Source: JBBSOW01 sp038259365
GTDB lineage: Bacteria; Actinomycetota; Actinomycetes; Propionibacteriales; Propionibacteriaceae
DNA length: 64,000 nt
Assembly: GCA_038259365.1 (NCBI GenBank)
Contig: JBBSOW010000004.1
Location: forward strand, 1 to 64,000
Direction of reading: 5' to 3'
Positions 1 to 8,642 of the stretch are shown in pieces (position 1 is the first letter of the stretch; each line of letters opens with the position of its first letter). The translations under genes were made by a program, and so were the position numbers. The notes below the pieces were generated by a model. The model had not been told where the DNA came from, did not search any database, and worked only from the letters and a program-made list of their open reading frames with translations.

Positions 1-228
1 GAGAGCCGCCTGGCTGCTGCGATACCGCGCTCGCACGCGAAACGACGCCCACAGCCCACCGGCGCTGGCGACGACGGCCACCAGCAGGCCCCACTGCCAG
101 GAGTAGGTGCCCACCAGCCTGGCCACTACCAGAGCGCACGCCAGGGTGGACAGCAGGGTGCGCTGCCAGGACAGCTTGGTGCGCTCGTTCTGTAGTCCCG
201 GATCCCAGATCTGACCGTGCTCGTGCAT
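1..228 (-). CDS. DUF202 family membrane protein (3' end beyond window)
   Basis: This gene starts at an ATG (minus strand, 226-228) and runs off the left edge, so only the first 76 residues are visible. They contain the DUF202 signature LQNERTKLSWQRTLLSTLAC, followed by two hydrophobic stretches (roughly residues 25-42 and 48-62). DUF202 proteins (YidH-like) are small inner-membrane proteins of unknown function. The start lies 3 nt after the stop of another DUF202 gene, so the two form a tandem pair, probably co-translated and perhaps interacting in the membrane. No function can be assigned beyond the family. Confidence 0.8.
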   Translation of the reverse strand, partial: MHEHGQIWDPGLQNERTKLSWQRTLLSTLACALVVARLVGTYSWQWGLLVAVVASAGGLWASFRVRARYRSSQAAL

Positions 229-231
229 GAG

Positions 232-627
232 CTATCCGAACAGGAACAGCAGGGCCACGGCCGCCACGAGGATGAGCCCACCGGTTAGCAACATCAGACC
301 CGCGGTGGAGGGCAAGGGAGCGCTCAACCGCATGGCCCGCTCGTTGCGCCACCAGCGGCGCAACGCGATCACCCCGGCGAGCACCCCGCAGATCACGAGC
401 AGGCCCGAGGCGAGGTGGATCTCCCAGCCGCGGCCGGGATCCAGCGTCGAGAGGGCGCTCAGGGCGACCCCGGCGGTGAGGAAGCCGAGCCCGGTACGGA
501 TCCAGGCCAAGAAGGTGCGCTCGTTGGCGAAGCTGAATCTCGGGTCGGGGTCCTCGCCCACGCCGTAGACCGACCGGGGCCAACGGCGGGGCTCCTTGCC
601 GCTCAGAGGGCCGATCCCTTCTGCCAC
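232..627 (-). CDS. DUF202 (YidH-like) membrane protein
   Basis: A 131-aa protein with the DUF202 motif FSFANERTFLAWIRTGLGFL and three membrane segments: one just after the motif, one near ASGLLVICGVLAGVIAL, and a C-terminal one (LMLLTGGLILVAAVALLFL). I chose the GTG at 625-627, which overlaps the last codons of the upstream L,D-transpeptidase gene and has a GGAAG sequence close by. A longer reading frame upstream would only re-use transpeptidase codons in another frame. It sits between the transpeptidase and a second DUF202 gene on the same strand, so a transcription unit glnE-ldt-DUF202-DUF202 is likely. The function of DUF202 is not known. Confidence 0.8.
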   Translation of the reverse strand: MAEGIGPLSGKEPRRWPRSVYGVGEDPDPRFSFANERTFLAWIRTGLGFLTAGVALSALSTLDPGRGWEIHLASGLLVICGVLAGVIALRRWWRNERAMRLSAPLPSTAGLMLLTGGLILVAAVALLFLFG

Positions 628-1832
628 TTCTTCCAGCTGACGTCCCAGTCGGTGATGCCGTTGCCCTGCTCGAGCCCGCGGCTTGTGCCGGTTACCTTGA
701 CGGGATCGCCCACGCGCACCTTGTTGAACAGCCACCCCGCGTTGGAGGTGCTCATGCCGACGCAGCCGTGACTGCCATTGGAGACGCCGAACTTGCTAGC
801 GTTCCACGGGGCGGCGTGCACAAACTCCCCGGAGTTCGTGATCCGCATCGCGTACTTGACGTCGAGGTCGTAGCCCTCGGCGCTGTTCTCGGCGATACCG
901 ATCGTCTCCGAGGCCATCTTCGTGCGCGCCAGCTTTTCGGTGATGACCTTGGTGCCGCTGCGGGTGGTGAAGCCGGACTTGCCGCCCGACACCGGGATCG
1001 TGCGCGCCAATTTGTCGTTGATCTTGACGGTCGCCTTGTGCTTCTTCAGGTTGATGGTCGTGACGACGGACTTGCCAATCTTGAATGACGTCTTGCGCGA
1101 CTTCTGACCATAGATTCCCTTGCCGGCGGGCAGGCTGTTGAGGTCGGCGTCCAGGCTGACCTTGGTGCCCGGCTTCCAGTACTTCTTCGGCCGGTAATGC
1201 GCCTCCGTGCTGCTGATCCAGCTCCAGCTGCCCACCTGCTGGGGCGAGGACGTGACCTTGAGGTGCTTTTCGAAGGTTTTCTTGTCCTTGACCCCGACAT
1301 CGAACTTGACGATCACTGGCATCGCCACGCCGTAGGTTTCACCGTCGAGCGGATAGACGCTCGCAAAGGTCTGCTGATCGAGCCTCAAACTCTGGGTCGA
1401 GAACGTCGACTTGGTCGACCGGGCGGCTCCGTCGGCGTTCTCGCCGGTCATGTTCACGGTGTAGGTGGCGCCGGGCTCCAACCGCGTGGAGGCCTTCCAC
1501 GAGGTCTTGTCCTTCGACACCTTCCCGGGGATCTTGTCCTTGAACGACTTTCCCTTGGCGTCGGTGCCCTTACCGGTGACCTCGACGCTGCTCAGGATGC
1601 CCTTCGCGGCCGCCACCTCGATGATCTCGTCGACCTTGACCTTCTCCGAGCCATCGCCGGGGCTCGGCTTGAGCTCGACCGGATCGGCCCCGGGTTCGGG
1701 GGCCACGCTCGACGACGCCGCACTGGGAGCGTCGCGGTCCTGAGAGGTCGACGGGTCCGATTGGGGAGCGCAGGCCGAGACCAGCAGGACGCTCACGCCC
1801 ACCAGGCACCCGATCCGGGATAAGTACGTCAT
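603..1832 (-). CDS. L,D-transpeptidase lipoprotein (YkuD fold, Ig-like N-terminal domain)
   Basis: A 409-aa secreted lipoprotein. The N-terminus is a signal peptide ending in a lipobox (VSAC, Cys about residue 21), followed by a Ser/Pro/Asp-rich linker. Residues about 55-145 and 150-255 look like the two Ig-like (Big_10) domains of mycobacterial Ldt enzymes. The C-terminal YkuD domain carries the catalytic signature with HAAPWN followed by SNGSHGCVGMS, giving the His and nucleophilic Cys of the SHGC motif. Such enzymes make 3-3 (mDAP-mDAP) peptidoglycan cross-links outside the membrane. The ATG has a TANNNT box (TAAGCT, 1839-1844, minus strand) exactly 6 nt upstream and no clear Shine-Dalgarno, so it may also have its own leaderless promoter although it lies 14 nt after glnE. 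Confidence 0.92.
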   Translation of the reverse strand: MTYLSRIGCLVGVSVLLVSACAPQSDPSTSQDRDAPSAASSSVAPEPGADPVELKPSPGDGSEKVKVDEIIEVAAAKGILSSVEVTGKGTDAKGKSFKDKIPGKVSKDKTSWKASTRLEPGATYTVNMTGENADGAARSTKSTFSTQSLRLDQQTFASVYPLDGETYGVAMPVIVKFDVGVKDKKTFEKHLKVTSSPQQVGSWSWISSTEAHYRPKKYWKPGTKVSLDADLNSLPAGKGIYGQKSRKTSFKIGKSVVTTINLKKHKATVKINDKLARTIPVSGGKSGFTTRSGTKVITEKLARTKMASETIGIAENSAEGYDLDVKYAMRITNSGEFVHAAPWNASKFGVSNGSHGCVGMSTSNAGWLFNKVRVGDPVKVTGTSRGLEQGNGITDWDVSWKKWQKGSAL

Positions 1833-1846
1833 CGGACCAGCTTATG

Positions 1847-4816
1847 TCAGCCGAGACCCCAAAAGAGCCCGTCCACCACTGAGCGGGCGTGGCGGGTGAC
1901 GCGGCGATAGTCGGCCACGAGATGGGAGGTGCCGCGCCGTCCGTAACCCATCAGGTGGGCGAGCGCACTGCCGTCCTGGTCATCGAGGGGGACGATGTCG
2001 GAGGCCCTCCCCCGAACCAGCATGATCTGGTTGCGTAACCGCGACGCCAGCAGCCACGACTGACGCAATGCCCGGGCGCTGTCGACGCTGATCAGCTCCT
2101 CGGCCTCGAGCACGCTCAAGGCCCGGAGAGTGCTCGTGGTCTGCAGGTCAGGGTGGCGCCAGCCGTGTTGCAGCTGCAGCAGCTGCACGGTCCACTCGAC
2201 GTCGCTGAGCCCGCCGGGCCCGAGCTTGAGGTGCCGCTTCGGGTCCGCCCCTCGCGGAAGCCTCTCGGCCTCCATCCGCGCCTTCATCTTGCGGATCTCC
2301 TGCCGTTGCGCGCGTTGCAGACCCTCCTCCGGGTAGCGCAACCGATCGATGGTGCTGAGGAGCCGCCCGCTGAGTTGTTCATCGCCGGCTCCGTGACTGG
2401 CCCGGATGAGGGCCTGGGATTCCCACGTCGAGGACCACCGGCGGTAGTAGGCCTGGTAGGACGACAGCGTGCGCACCATCGGGCCACCCTTGCCCTCGGG
2501 CCGCAGGTCCGCATCGATGGGCAGCGCCGGATCCGGGCCGGGGGCGGACAGCAGTTTGCGCAGCAGGGTGACGGCCCTGACCGCCAGCTGTTGTTCCTCC
2601 GGCGTGGCTTCGTCGGCGACGATGAACAACGCATCGGCATCGGAGGAATACGACATCTCTCCCCCGCCCCAGCTCCCCATCGCCACCACCGCCATCGGAG
2701 CATCGAAGCCCACCTCGCGCTTGGCGATCTCGAGCGCCAACTCCACGGTGGCCGAGGCGACGTCGCTCAACCCCGTCCCCACCCGCTCCACGTCGAGGAT
2801 GCCGAGGACGTCCCCGGCGCCGATCCGAAACAGCTCGTGGCGGCGCACGGCCCGGACCGCCTCGATGGCGGCCTCCGGCTTGTCGTGGCGCTGCGCCGAC
2901 GCCGACATCCGCTCCACGAGCGCCACCCGGTTGAGGGGGGTGAGGTTGCCGGTCTCTGCCAACAGCTTGATCGTCTGCGGCGACCGACGAAGGAGGTCGA
3001 CCAGATAGCGGCTGGTGGCCAGCAGCACCGCGAGCCGCTCCGCCATCGCGCCCTCGTCACGCAGCGCCCGCAGATACCAGCTGGTCGATCCCAACGCCTC
3101 CGAGACCTGGCGGAACGCGAGCAGCCCGTGGTCGGGGTTGGGCGCCTGGGCAAACCACCCCAGCATGGCCGGCAGGAGCTGCCGCTGGATCTTGGCCTGG
3201 CGGGTAATCCCCTGGGTGAGGGCCTCCAAATGGCGGAGGGCGGATTTGGGGTCGCGGTAGCCGAGCGCTCGCAGCCAGTCCAGTGCCGCATCGTTGCTGA
3301 ACTGGATGTTCTCGCTGGGGATCTTGGCTACCGCCTCCAGCAACCGCGAGTAGAACAGGCGCCGGTGCAGGGCGAGGACCTGACGGGAGGCCGATCTCCA
3401 GGCTTGGCTCAGCGACTCGGCGTCGGGGAAGCCGACGGACCGGGCGATGCGACGCAGTTGTGTCTCGTCGGTGGGCAGCAGGTGGGTCCGCCGCAGGCGG
3501 AACAGCTGCACCCGGTGCTCCAGCACGCGCTGCAGCCGGTAGGCCTCGGCAAAGTCGGCGCCGTCGGTGCGGCCGATGTAACCGGCCTCGATGAGGGCCT
3601 CGAGCCCGGCAAAGGTCGATCCGGTCCGCAGGCGTTCGTCGACGCGGCCGTGCACGAGTTGCAGCAGCTGCACCGAGAACTCCACGTCGCGCAGCCCGCC
3701 CTCGCCCAGCTTGATCTCACGATCCTTCTCCTTGGCGGGGATGAGCGAGATGACCCGCTGGCGCATCGCTTGGGTGTCGCCGACGAAGCCCTCTCGCTCC
3801 CCCACCTTCCACACCAGCGGATCGATCAGCTCGATGAACGCCCTCCCGATCTCCCGATCCCCGGCGACGGTGCGGGCCTTCATCATGGCCTGGAACTCCC
3901 ATGCCTTCGCCCACTTGCTGTAGTAGCCCTCCATGCTGGCGAGGGTCCGCACGAGGGCCCCGGCCTTACCCTCGGGGCGGAGCGCCGCGTCGACCTGCCA
4001 GATCGTGCCCGAGGCGGTATTGGCCGAGCAGATCCGGCTCAACACCGACGCCAGCCGGGTGCCGATGGAGATCACCCGATCGGGCTTGGCCAGCGGCTCC
4101 CCCGCCTCGTCGAGCGCTGGTTCGGCCACGAAGAGCACGTCGACATCGGAGACGTAGTTGAGTTCGCGGGCGCCGCACTTACCCAACCCGATGACGGCGA
4201 GCCGGCACAGCCGGGAATCCTCGCCCACCTCGGCGCGGGCGATCGCCAGCGCCGCCTCGAGCGTGGCGTCGGCGAGTTCGGCCAGGTTGTTGGCCACGGT
4301 GGGGAGGACGTCGTTGGGTCGCTCCGCGGTGAGGTCGTAGGCGGCGATCCGCAGGAGTTCCCTGCGGTAACCCAGGCGCAGCTTGTCGGCCGCGGCCGGC
4401 ACCGACAGCTCGACGGCCCGCCCCGAGACCGGCAGCGCAGCGTCCGGGTCGGCGCCCACCAGGGTGAGCAATTTGGACCGCAGCTGCTCGGGTGAGGCCA
4501 GTTCGGCGGGCTCGGTCAACACGTCGATATCGCCCGGATGGGCAAGCAGGTGATGCTGGAAGGCCACGCTGTTGGCCAGCACCGCGACGAGCTGGACGCC
4601 CAGCGTGTCGTTGTTCGCGATCGGCTCGGCCAGCTCGGGGTGGCGGGTCGCCAGATTGAACAACCCCGCCAACGCCAGATCGGGATCGCTGCACCGCGAG
4701 AGGGGCTCCAACACCCAACTCCACGCCTCCGGCAACCCCGCCAGCGCCGGCCGAGCCGAATCGAGGTCATGCAGGCCGAGGCGGACGAGCGTGGACACCG
4801 ACGCTTCCTCGTGCAC
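1847..4816 (-). CDS. glnE: Bifunctional glutamine synthetase adenylyltransferase / adenylyl-removing enzyme
   Basis: A 989-aa GlnE. It contains two nucleotidyltransferase domains: the first (removase half) has GLGKCGARELNYVSDVDVLF with its DxD pair, the second (transferase half) has AMGSWGGGEMSYSSDADALF. Each is followed by a GlnD-type uridylyltransferase-associated helical domain (LGEGGLRDVEFSVQLLQL and LGPGGLSDVEWTVQLLQL). GlnE adenylylates and deadenylylates a conserved tyrosine of glutamine synthetase according to nitrogen status. I chose the GTG at 4814-4816 because the resulting length matches other actinobacterial GlnE proteins (about 990 aa), whereas the longer frame to 5005 adds 63 residues of non-conserved sequence overlapping the divergent gene. 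Its likely substrate family, GlnA2, is encoded nearby at 5651-6988. Confidence 0.95.
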   Translation of the reverse strand: MHEEASVSTLVRLGLHDLDSARPALAGLPEAWSWVLEPLSRCSDPDLALAGLFNLATRHPELAEPIANNDTLGVQLVAVLANSVAFQHHLLAHPGDIDVLTEPAELASPEQLRSKLLTLVGADPDAALPVSGRAVELSVPAAADKLRLGYRRELLRIAAYDLTAERPNDVLPTVANNLAELADATLEAALAIARAEVGEDSRLCRLAVIGLGKCGARELNYVSDVDVLFVAEPALDEAGEPLAKPDRVISIGTRLASVLSRICSANTASGTIWQVDAALRPEGKAGALVRTLASMEGYYSKWAKAWEFQAMMKARTVAGDREIGRAFIELIDPLVWKVGEREGFVGDTQAMRQRVISLIPAKEKDREIKLGEGGLRDVEFSVQLLQLVHGRVDERLRTGSTFAGLEALIEAGYIGRTDGADFAEAYRLQRVLEHRVQLFRLRRTHLLPTDETQLRRIARSVGFPDAESLSQAWRSASRQVLALHRRLFYSRLLEAVAKIPSENIQFSNDAALDWLRALGYRDPKSALRHLEALTQGITRQAKIQRQLLPAMLGWFAQAPNPDHGLLAFRQVSEALGSTSWYLRALRDEGAMAERLAVLLATSRYLVDLLRRSPQTIKLLAETGNLTPLNRVALVERMSASAQRHDKPEAAIEAVRAVRRHELFRIGAGDVLGILDVERVGTGLSDVASATVELALEIAKREVGFDAPMAVVAMGSWGGGEMSYSSDADALFIVADEATPEEQQLAVRAVTLLRKLLSAPGPDPALPIDADLRPEGKGGPMVRTLSSYQAYYRRWSSTWESQALIRASHGAGDEQLSGRLLSTIDRLRYPEEGLQRAQRQEIRKMKARMEAERLPRGADPKRHLKLGPGGLSDVEWTVQLLQLQHGWRHPDLQTTSTLRALSVLEAEELISVDSARALRQSWLLASRLRNQIMLVRGRASDIVPLDDQDGSALAHLMGYGRRGTSHLVADYRRVTRHARSVVDGLFWGLG

Positions 4817-4924
4817 GCGAAACCCTCTCGTTGGACGGCGATGACTGGCTGCCACTGTACTAACCACGAGCGGCACGAACCACGAGCGCCTGCCGATGGA
4901 CCACGACGCTGCTAGCCTCGATCG

Positions 4925-5632
4925 GTGAGCGAGCAGCGGGCCCAACAGGCCTTTACCGAACAGGTTCGCAAGCTGCGCCACGCCTCCCCGGGCGAGCACC
5001 GGCAAATCCGCGCGGCCCTCGACCGTTCGCTTCGGGTCCTCACCCAGCTCAGCTGCGGCGGGCCTCGACCCGCTGGGCTGGCTCAGTGGGGTCGCCTCGC
5101 GCTGCCGAGCGCCGGCCCGGGCCCGTCCAGCGCCGAGTCAACCGGGATCGCCGCCTTGACCGATCCGCTGTCGGCGACGGCGACGGTGACGTTCGGCGGG
5201 TCCCAACTCCAGCGATATAGCGTGAAGTCCTCCGAGCTGCTGGGCCGGCTCGCGGTGGAGCTGTGCTCGGCCGCCCTGGCTGAGGACCCGGAGCTGCTGC
5301 ACAAGCCCGCGCTCACCCAGGCGGTCCGATTCCTCGTGTCGCTCCTGGCTGCCACCTACGTCGGCCGCTCCATCGAGGTGCGGGTGCCACCGTGGGCGGC
5401 CTGCCAATGCGGACTGCCGGGCGAATCCGCCCAGCCCGGCACGGTGCCGGGCAGCGGTCCGGTGCACACGCGCGGCACCCCGCCCAACGTCGTCGAGACC
5501 GACGCGCAGACCTTCTTGAGCCTGGCCACCGGCCGGTTGAGCTGGTCCCAAGCCCGCGCCGCGTACGCGGTGCGCGCCTCCGGCAGTCGCGCCGACCTCA
5601 GCGCGATGCTGCCCGTCGTCGATGTCGGCTGA
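4925..5632 (+). CDS. Sterol carrier family protein (actinobacterial, function unknown)
   Basis: A 235-aa protein of the actinobacterial family annotated as sterol carrier family protein. The recognisable C-terminal half reads RVPPWAACQCG, then HTRGTPPNVVETDAQTFL and LATGRLSWSQA, ending in ASGSRADLSAMLPV, which resembles the hydrophobic-ligand SCP2-like domain. Nothing shows its actual ligand. It is divergent from glnE and convergent with glnA2. The GTG start is supported by a TAGCCT box at 4913-4918, exactly 6 nt upstream, suggesting leaderless transcription; no Shine-Dalgarno is visible. It is commonly a neighbour of glnE in actinobacteria, but no functional tie to nitrogen metabolism is visible in the sequence. 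Confidence 0.82.
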   Translation: MSEQRAQQAFTEQVRKLRHASPGEHRQIRAALDRSLRVLTQLSCGGPRPAGLAQWGRLALPSAGPGPSSAESTGIAALTDPLSATATVTFGGSQLQRYSVKSSELLGRLAVELCSAALAEDPELLHKPALTQAVRFLVSLLAATYVGRSIEVRVPPWAACQCGLPGESAQPGTVPGSGPVHTRGTPPNVVETDAQTFLSLATGRLSWSQARAAYAVRASGSRADLSAMLPVVDVG

Positions 5633-5650
5633 ACGAGAGCCCGCGGGCGC

Positions 5651-6988
5651 TCACAAGACGGGCAGCAGGCTCTCCAGCTCCCACGGCGTCACCTGAGAGC
5701 GGTAGGCCTGGAACTCGGCCCGCTTGTTGCGCAGGAAATAGTCGAAGACGTGCTCGCCGAGGGTGTCGGCGACCAGCTCGGAGCCCTCCATGGCGCGGAC
5801 CGCCTCGTCGAGGTTGCGCGGCAACGGGGCGATGCCGAGGGCCTGACGCTCGCGCTCGGTGAGCGACCACACGTCGTCCTCGGTCTCCTCGGGCAGCTCG
5901 TACTCGTTCTCGATGCCGGCGAGCCCGGCGCGGAGCATGAGTGCGTAACCGAGGTAGGGGTTGACCGAGGTGTCGATGGTGCGCAGTTCGACCCGGGCAG
6001 AGGAGCCCTTGCGCGCGTTGAAGCGCGGCACCCGGACCATCGCCGAGCCGTTGTTGCGGCCCCACGAAATATGGCTGGGAGCTTCCCCGCCTCCGGCGAG
6101 ACGCTTGTAGGAGTTCACCCACTGGTTGGTGACGGCGGTGATCTCAGCGCCGTGGTGGAGGATGCCGGCGATGAAGTGCCGCGCCACCTTGGACAGGCTG
6201 TAGGGGTCCCCGGCGTCGTAGAAGGCGTTGTTGTCGCCCTCGAACAACGACATGTGGGTGTGCAGCCCAGAGCCGGGATGCTCGGTGAACGGTTTGGGCA
6301 TGAAGGACGCCCGGATCCCCTGCTGAATCGCGATCTCCTTGATGACCACCCGAAAGGTCATGAGGTTGTCGGCCATCGTCAACGCGTCCGCGTAACGCAA
6401 ATCGATCTCTTGTTGCCCCGGCCCGCCCTCGTGGTGAGAAAATTCGACCGAGATTCCCATCTTCTCCAGCATCGTGATGGCGCGTCGACGAAAGTCGCTG
6501 CCGGCGTTGTGGGGGGTGTGATCGAAGTATCCGACGTAGTCGATGGGCCTGGGCGGCACCCCAGGCAAGACCGGGCTCTCGAAGAGGTAGAACTCCACCT
6601 CGGGGTGGGTGTAAAAGGTGAAGCCGAGGTCGGCGGCCTTGTTCAGCGCTCGCTTCAATACAAAGCGAGGGTCGGCGTAACTGGGCGAACCGTCGGGCAG
6701 CGCGATGTCGCAGAACATCCGCGCGGTGCCCTGCAGTTCCTCGCGCCACGGCAGCAGCTGGAAGGTCGAGGGATCGGGTTGGGCCACCATGTCCGATTCG
6801 GTGACCCGGGTGAACCCCTCGATGGCCGAGCCGTCGAATCCGATGCCCTCGGCGAACGCCCCCTCGAGCTCGGCCGGAGCAATCGCCACCGACTTCAAAA
6901 ATCCCACGACGTCGGTGAACCACAGCCGGATGAAACGCACGTCGCGCTCTTCCACGGTGCGCAACACGAACTCGGTCTGCTTGTCCAT
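5651..6988 (-). CDS. glnA2: Type I glutamine synthetase, GlnA2-like
   Basis: A 445-aa glutamine synthetase joining ammonia to glutamate with ATP in the cytoplasm. Visible signatures are the early GIGFDGSAIEGFTRV loop, the metal-binding HPEVEFYLFE region, the GLHTHMSLFEG segment, and NSYKRLAGGGEAPSHISWGR near the ATP site. The length is shorter than GlnA1/beta-type enzymes (about 470-478 aa) and fits the GlnA2 group. Near the C-terminus IENEYELPEE aligns by eye with the region holding the adenylylated tyrosine of other type I enzymes, so control by the neighbouring GlnE is possible but untested. I used the internal ATG at 6986-6988 (MDKQTEF), which begins where homologous N-termini begin; the upstream 12 residues are not conserved. 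Confidence 0.93.
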   Translation of the reverse strand: MDKQTEFVLRTVEERDVRFIRLWFTDVVGFLKSVAIAPAELEGAFAEGIGFDGSAIEGFTRVTESDMVAQPDPSTFQLLPWREELQGTARMFCDIALPDGSPSYADPRFVLKRALNKAADLGFTFYTHPEVEFYLFESPVLPGVPPRPIDYVGYFDHTPHNAGSDFRRRAITMLEKMGISVEFSHHEGGPGQQEIDLRYADALTMADNLMTFRVVIKEIAIQQGIRASFMPKPFTEHPGSGLHTHMSLFEGDNNAFYDAGDPYSLSKVARHFIAGILHHGAEITAVTNQWVNSYKRLAGGGEAPSHISWGRNNGSAMVRVPRFNARKGSSARVELRTIDTSVNPYLGYALMLRAGLAGIENEYELPEETEDDVWSLTERERQALGIAPLPRNLDEAVRAMEGSELVADTLGEHVFDYFLRNKRAEFQAYRSQVTPWELESLLPVL

Positions 6989-7093
6989 GCCCTTAGTGTG
7001 CCGGTTCTCTCGTTGCGGCCGCATTACGGGTCCGTGCTCCCCCGACCACGCTTAGCATGGATCCGGCGCCTCGGATCAGTCCGGGCGGCTGGC

Positions 7094-7273
7094 TCAGTCG
7101 TCGTTCCAGTCGGGATCATTGTCCCACTCTTCGTTTCGTTCTTCCACCTTTTGCAGGGCCCGCTCCGCCTCGTCCCTGCTCTCGTAGGGCCCCAGGCGAG
7201 AGTCGCTCTTGCAGCCGTCGTACGGTTCAGCCTGCTTGTGGTCCAAACACCAATACCACTGTCCATCAGCCAT
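7094..7273 (-). CDS. Small acidic, Trp-rich conserved actinobacterial protein (59 aa)
   Basis: Reading the minus strand from the ATG at 7271-7273 gives a 59-aa protein starting MADGQWYWCLDHKQAEPYDG and ending in the acidic tail EEWDNDPDWNDD. The middle (SRLGPYESRDEAERALQKV) resembles the helix after a glycine-proline-tyrosine turn seen in short actinobacterial proteins sometimes labelled SPOR-domain proteins. I recognise the type from memory only and do not know its function. Two Cys residues (9 and 21) with a His between them could bind a metal, but this is conjecture. It lies between glnA2 and map; the conserved-looking composition, five tryptophans and clean start/stop argue that it is real. 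A longer overlapping frame on the same strand (7024-7266) is a shadow. Confidence 0.75.
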   Translation of the reverse strand: MADGQWYWCLDHKQAEPYDGCKSDSRLGPYESRDEAERALQKVEERNEEWDNDPDWNDD

Positions 7274-7346
7274 CTTGCGCCTCTCTCGTCTCGAACCCGC
7301 TACGGCCCGAGCCTAGCCTTAGCGACCGGGCAGTAATATTTCCGGG

Positions 7347-8195
7347 GTGACCGCAATTACGCCCTACCCCGTCTCTGCTCGACGCCCGGTGCCCAAGAAC
7401 ATTGTTCGGCCTCCCTACGTTGGCCAGCCCGCTCCCGAGCCCTACCGGGGCTCGCACGTGCAAAGCGCGGAGACCATCGAGAAGATGCGCATCGCCGGCA
7501 AGATCGCCGCGCAGGCGATGGAGGCCGCCTCGCGGGTCATCGCCCCGGGGGTCACCACCGACGAGATCGACCGAATCGGGCACGAGTTCCTGCTGGATCA
7601 TCACGCCTACCCCTCCACGCTGGGCTACCGGAACTTCCCCAAGTCGCTGTGCACCAGCGTCAACGAGGTCATCTGCCACGGCATCCCCGACACCCGTCCG
7701 CTGGAGGACGGCGATCTCGTGAAGATCGATCTCACCGCCTACCTCAACGGGGTTCACGGGGATAACTGCGCCACCTACCTTTGCGGCGACGTCGACGAGG
7801 AATCCCGGCTGCTCACCGAGCGCACTCGAGAGGCGATGAACCGCGGCATCAAGGCCGTGATGCCCGGCCGCGAGGTCAACGTCATCGGGCGCGTGATCGA
7901 GAAGTACGCCAAACGTTTCGGGTACGGCGTGGTGCGCGATTACACCGGGCACGGGGTACACACCTCCTTCCACTCGGGCCTGGTGATCCCCCACTACGAC
8001 GAGCCGCGCTACAACACCATCATGGAGGTCGGCATGACCTTCACCATCGAGCCCATGATCACCCTCGGCACCCACGAGTGGATCAGCTGGGACGACGACT
8101 GGACGATTCTCACCAGTGACGGCAGCCGGGTCGCGCAATTCGAGAACTCGCTCGTCGTCACGCCCACGGGTGCGGAGATCCTGACCGCACCCTAG
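7347..8195 (+). CDS. map: Methionine aminopeptidase, type I
   Basis: A 282-aa cytosolic metalloprotease that removes the initiator methionine. The catalytic domain begins near residue 40 (IEKMRIAGKIAAQAMEAASR). The metal ligands of the pita-bread fold are visible in order: Asp in VKIDLTAYLNG, Asp in HGDNCATY, His in GHGVHTSFH, Glu in FTIEPMITLG and Glu in QFENSLVVT. The roughly 40-residue N-terminal extension with a proline-rich PPYVGQPAP stretch is typical of actinobacterial MapB-type enzymes. The GTG start is preceded by TAATAT (7334-7339) with a 7-nt gap, indicating a probable leaderless transcript. It is followed immediately by rnpB on the same strand, so readthrough into the RNase P RNA is possible. 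Confidence 0.95.
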   Translation: MTAITPYPVSARRPVPKNIVRPPYVGQPAPEPYRGSHVQSAETIEKMRIAGKIAAQAMEAASRVIAPGVTTDEIDRIGHEFLLDHHAYPSTLGYRNFPKSLCTSVNEVICHGIPDTRPLEDGDLVKIDLTAYLNGVHGDNCATYLCGDVDEESRLLTERTREAMNRGIKAVMPGREVNVIGRVIEKYAKRFGYGVVRDYTGHGVHTSFHSGLVIPHYDEPRYNTIMEVGMTFTIEPMITLGTHEWISWDDDWTILTSDGSRVAQFENSLVVTPTGAEILTAP

Positions 8196-8229
8196 GGGCG
8201 TGGCGCTAGCCCCGACTTCCACTAGGGTG

Positions 8230-8623
8230 GTCGGCGGACGAGTCGGCCAGGTGATCGCGGCGGCGGAAGCCGTCGAGGACAGTCCGGACTCCACAGAGCA
8301 AGGTGGTGGGTAACGCCCACCCGGGGCGACCCGCGGGCCAGTGCCACAGAAAATAACCGCCTCGATCTCGGTCGAGGTAAGGGTGAAACGGCGGTGTAAG
8401 AGACCACCGCACCTCAGGTGACTGAGGTGGCTAGGTAAACCCCACCCGGAGCAAGACCAAAAGGGCGCCTTGCGCGCCTGCGGAAGCGTTCGAGGGCTGC
8501 TCGCCCGAGCTTTCGGGTAGGTCGCACCAGGTCGTCGGCAACGGCGATCGCAGATGGATGATCACCCGCTGTAGCTTTGCTGCGGCGACAGAATCCGGCT
8601 TATCGGCCGGCTCGTCCCCCGCC
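8230..8623 (+). ncRNA. rnpB: RNase P RNA (bacterial type A)
   Basis: The catalytic RNA that trims tRNA 5' leaders. Diagnostic conserved blocks are present in order: GAGGACAGTCCGGACTCCAC near 8276-8295, a GGGTGAAACGGCGGTGTAAG block around 8382-8401 followed by AGACCACCGC, CAGATGGATGATCACC around 8551-8566, and ACAGAATCCGGCTTATCGGC near 8588-8607. Helix P1 closes the molecule: GGCGGACGAG at 8233-8242 pairs with CTCGTCCCCCGCC at 8611-8623. The ends are estimated from P1 and may differ by several bases. No strong T-rich terminator follows; the next gene is convergent and ends about 20 bases away. Confidence 0.95.
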
Positions 8624-8642
8624 TTTCCGGGCGTCGCCGCTC

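Noticed and set aside
2153..4495. Long open frame (780 codons) on the plus strand opposite glnE
   Set aside because: GlnE motifs are complete on the minus strand; the plus frame has no family-like motifs and is an effect of codon third-position GC bias.
4817..5005. N-terminal extension of GlnE up to 5005
   Set aside because: It overlaps the divergent SCP-like gene, is not conserved, and the GTG at 4816 gives the normal family length.
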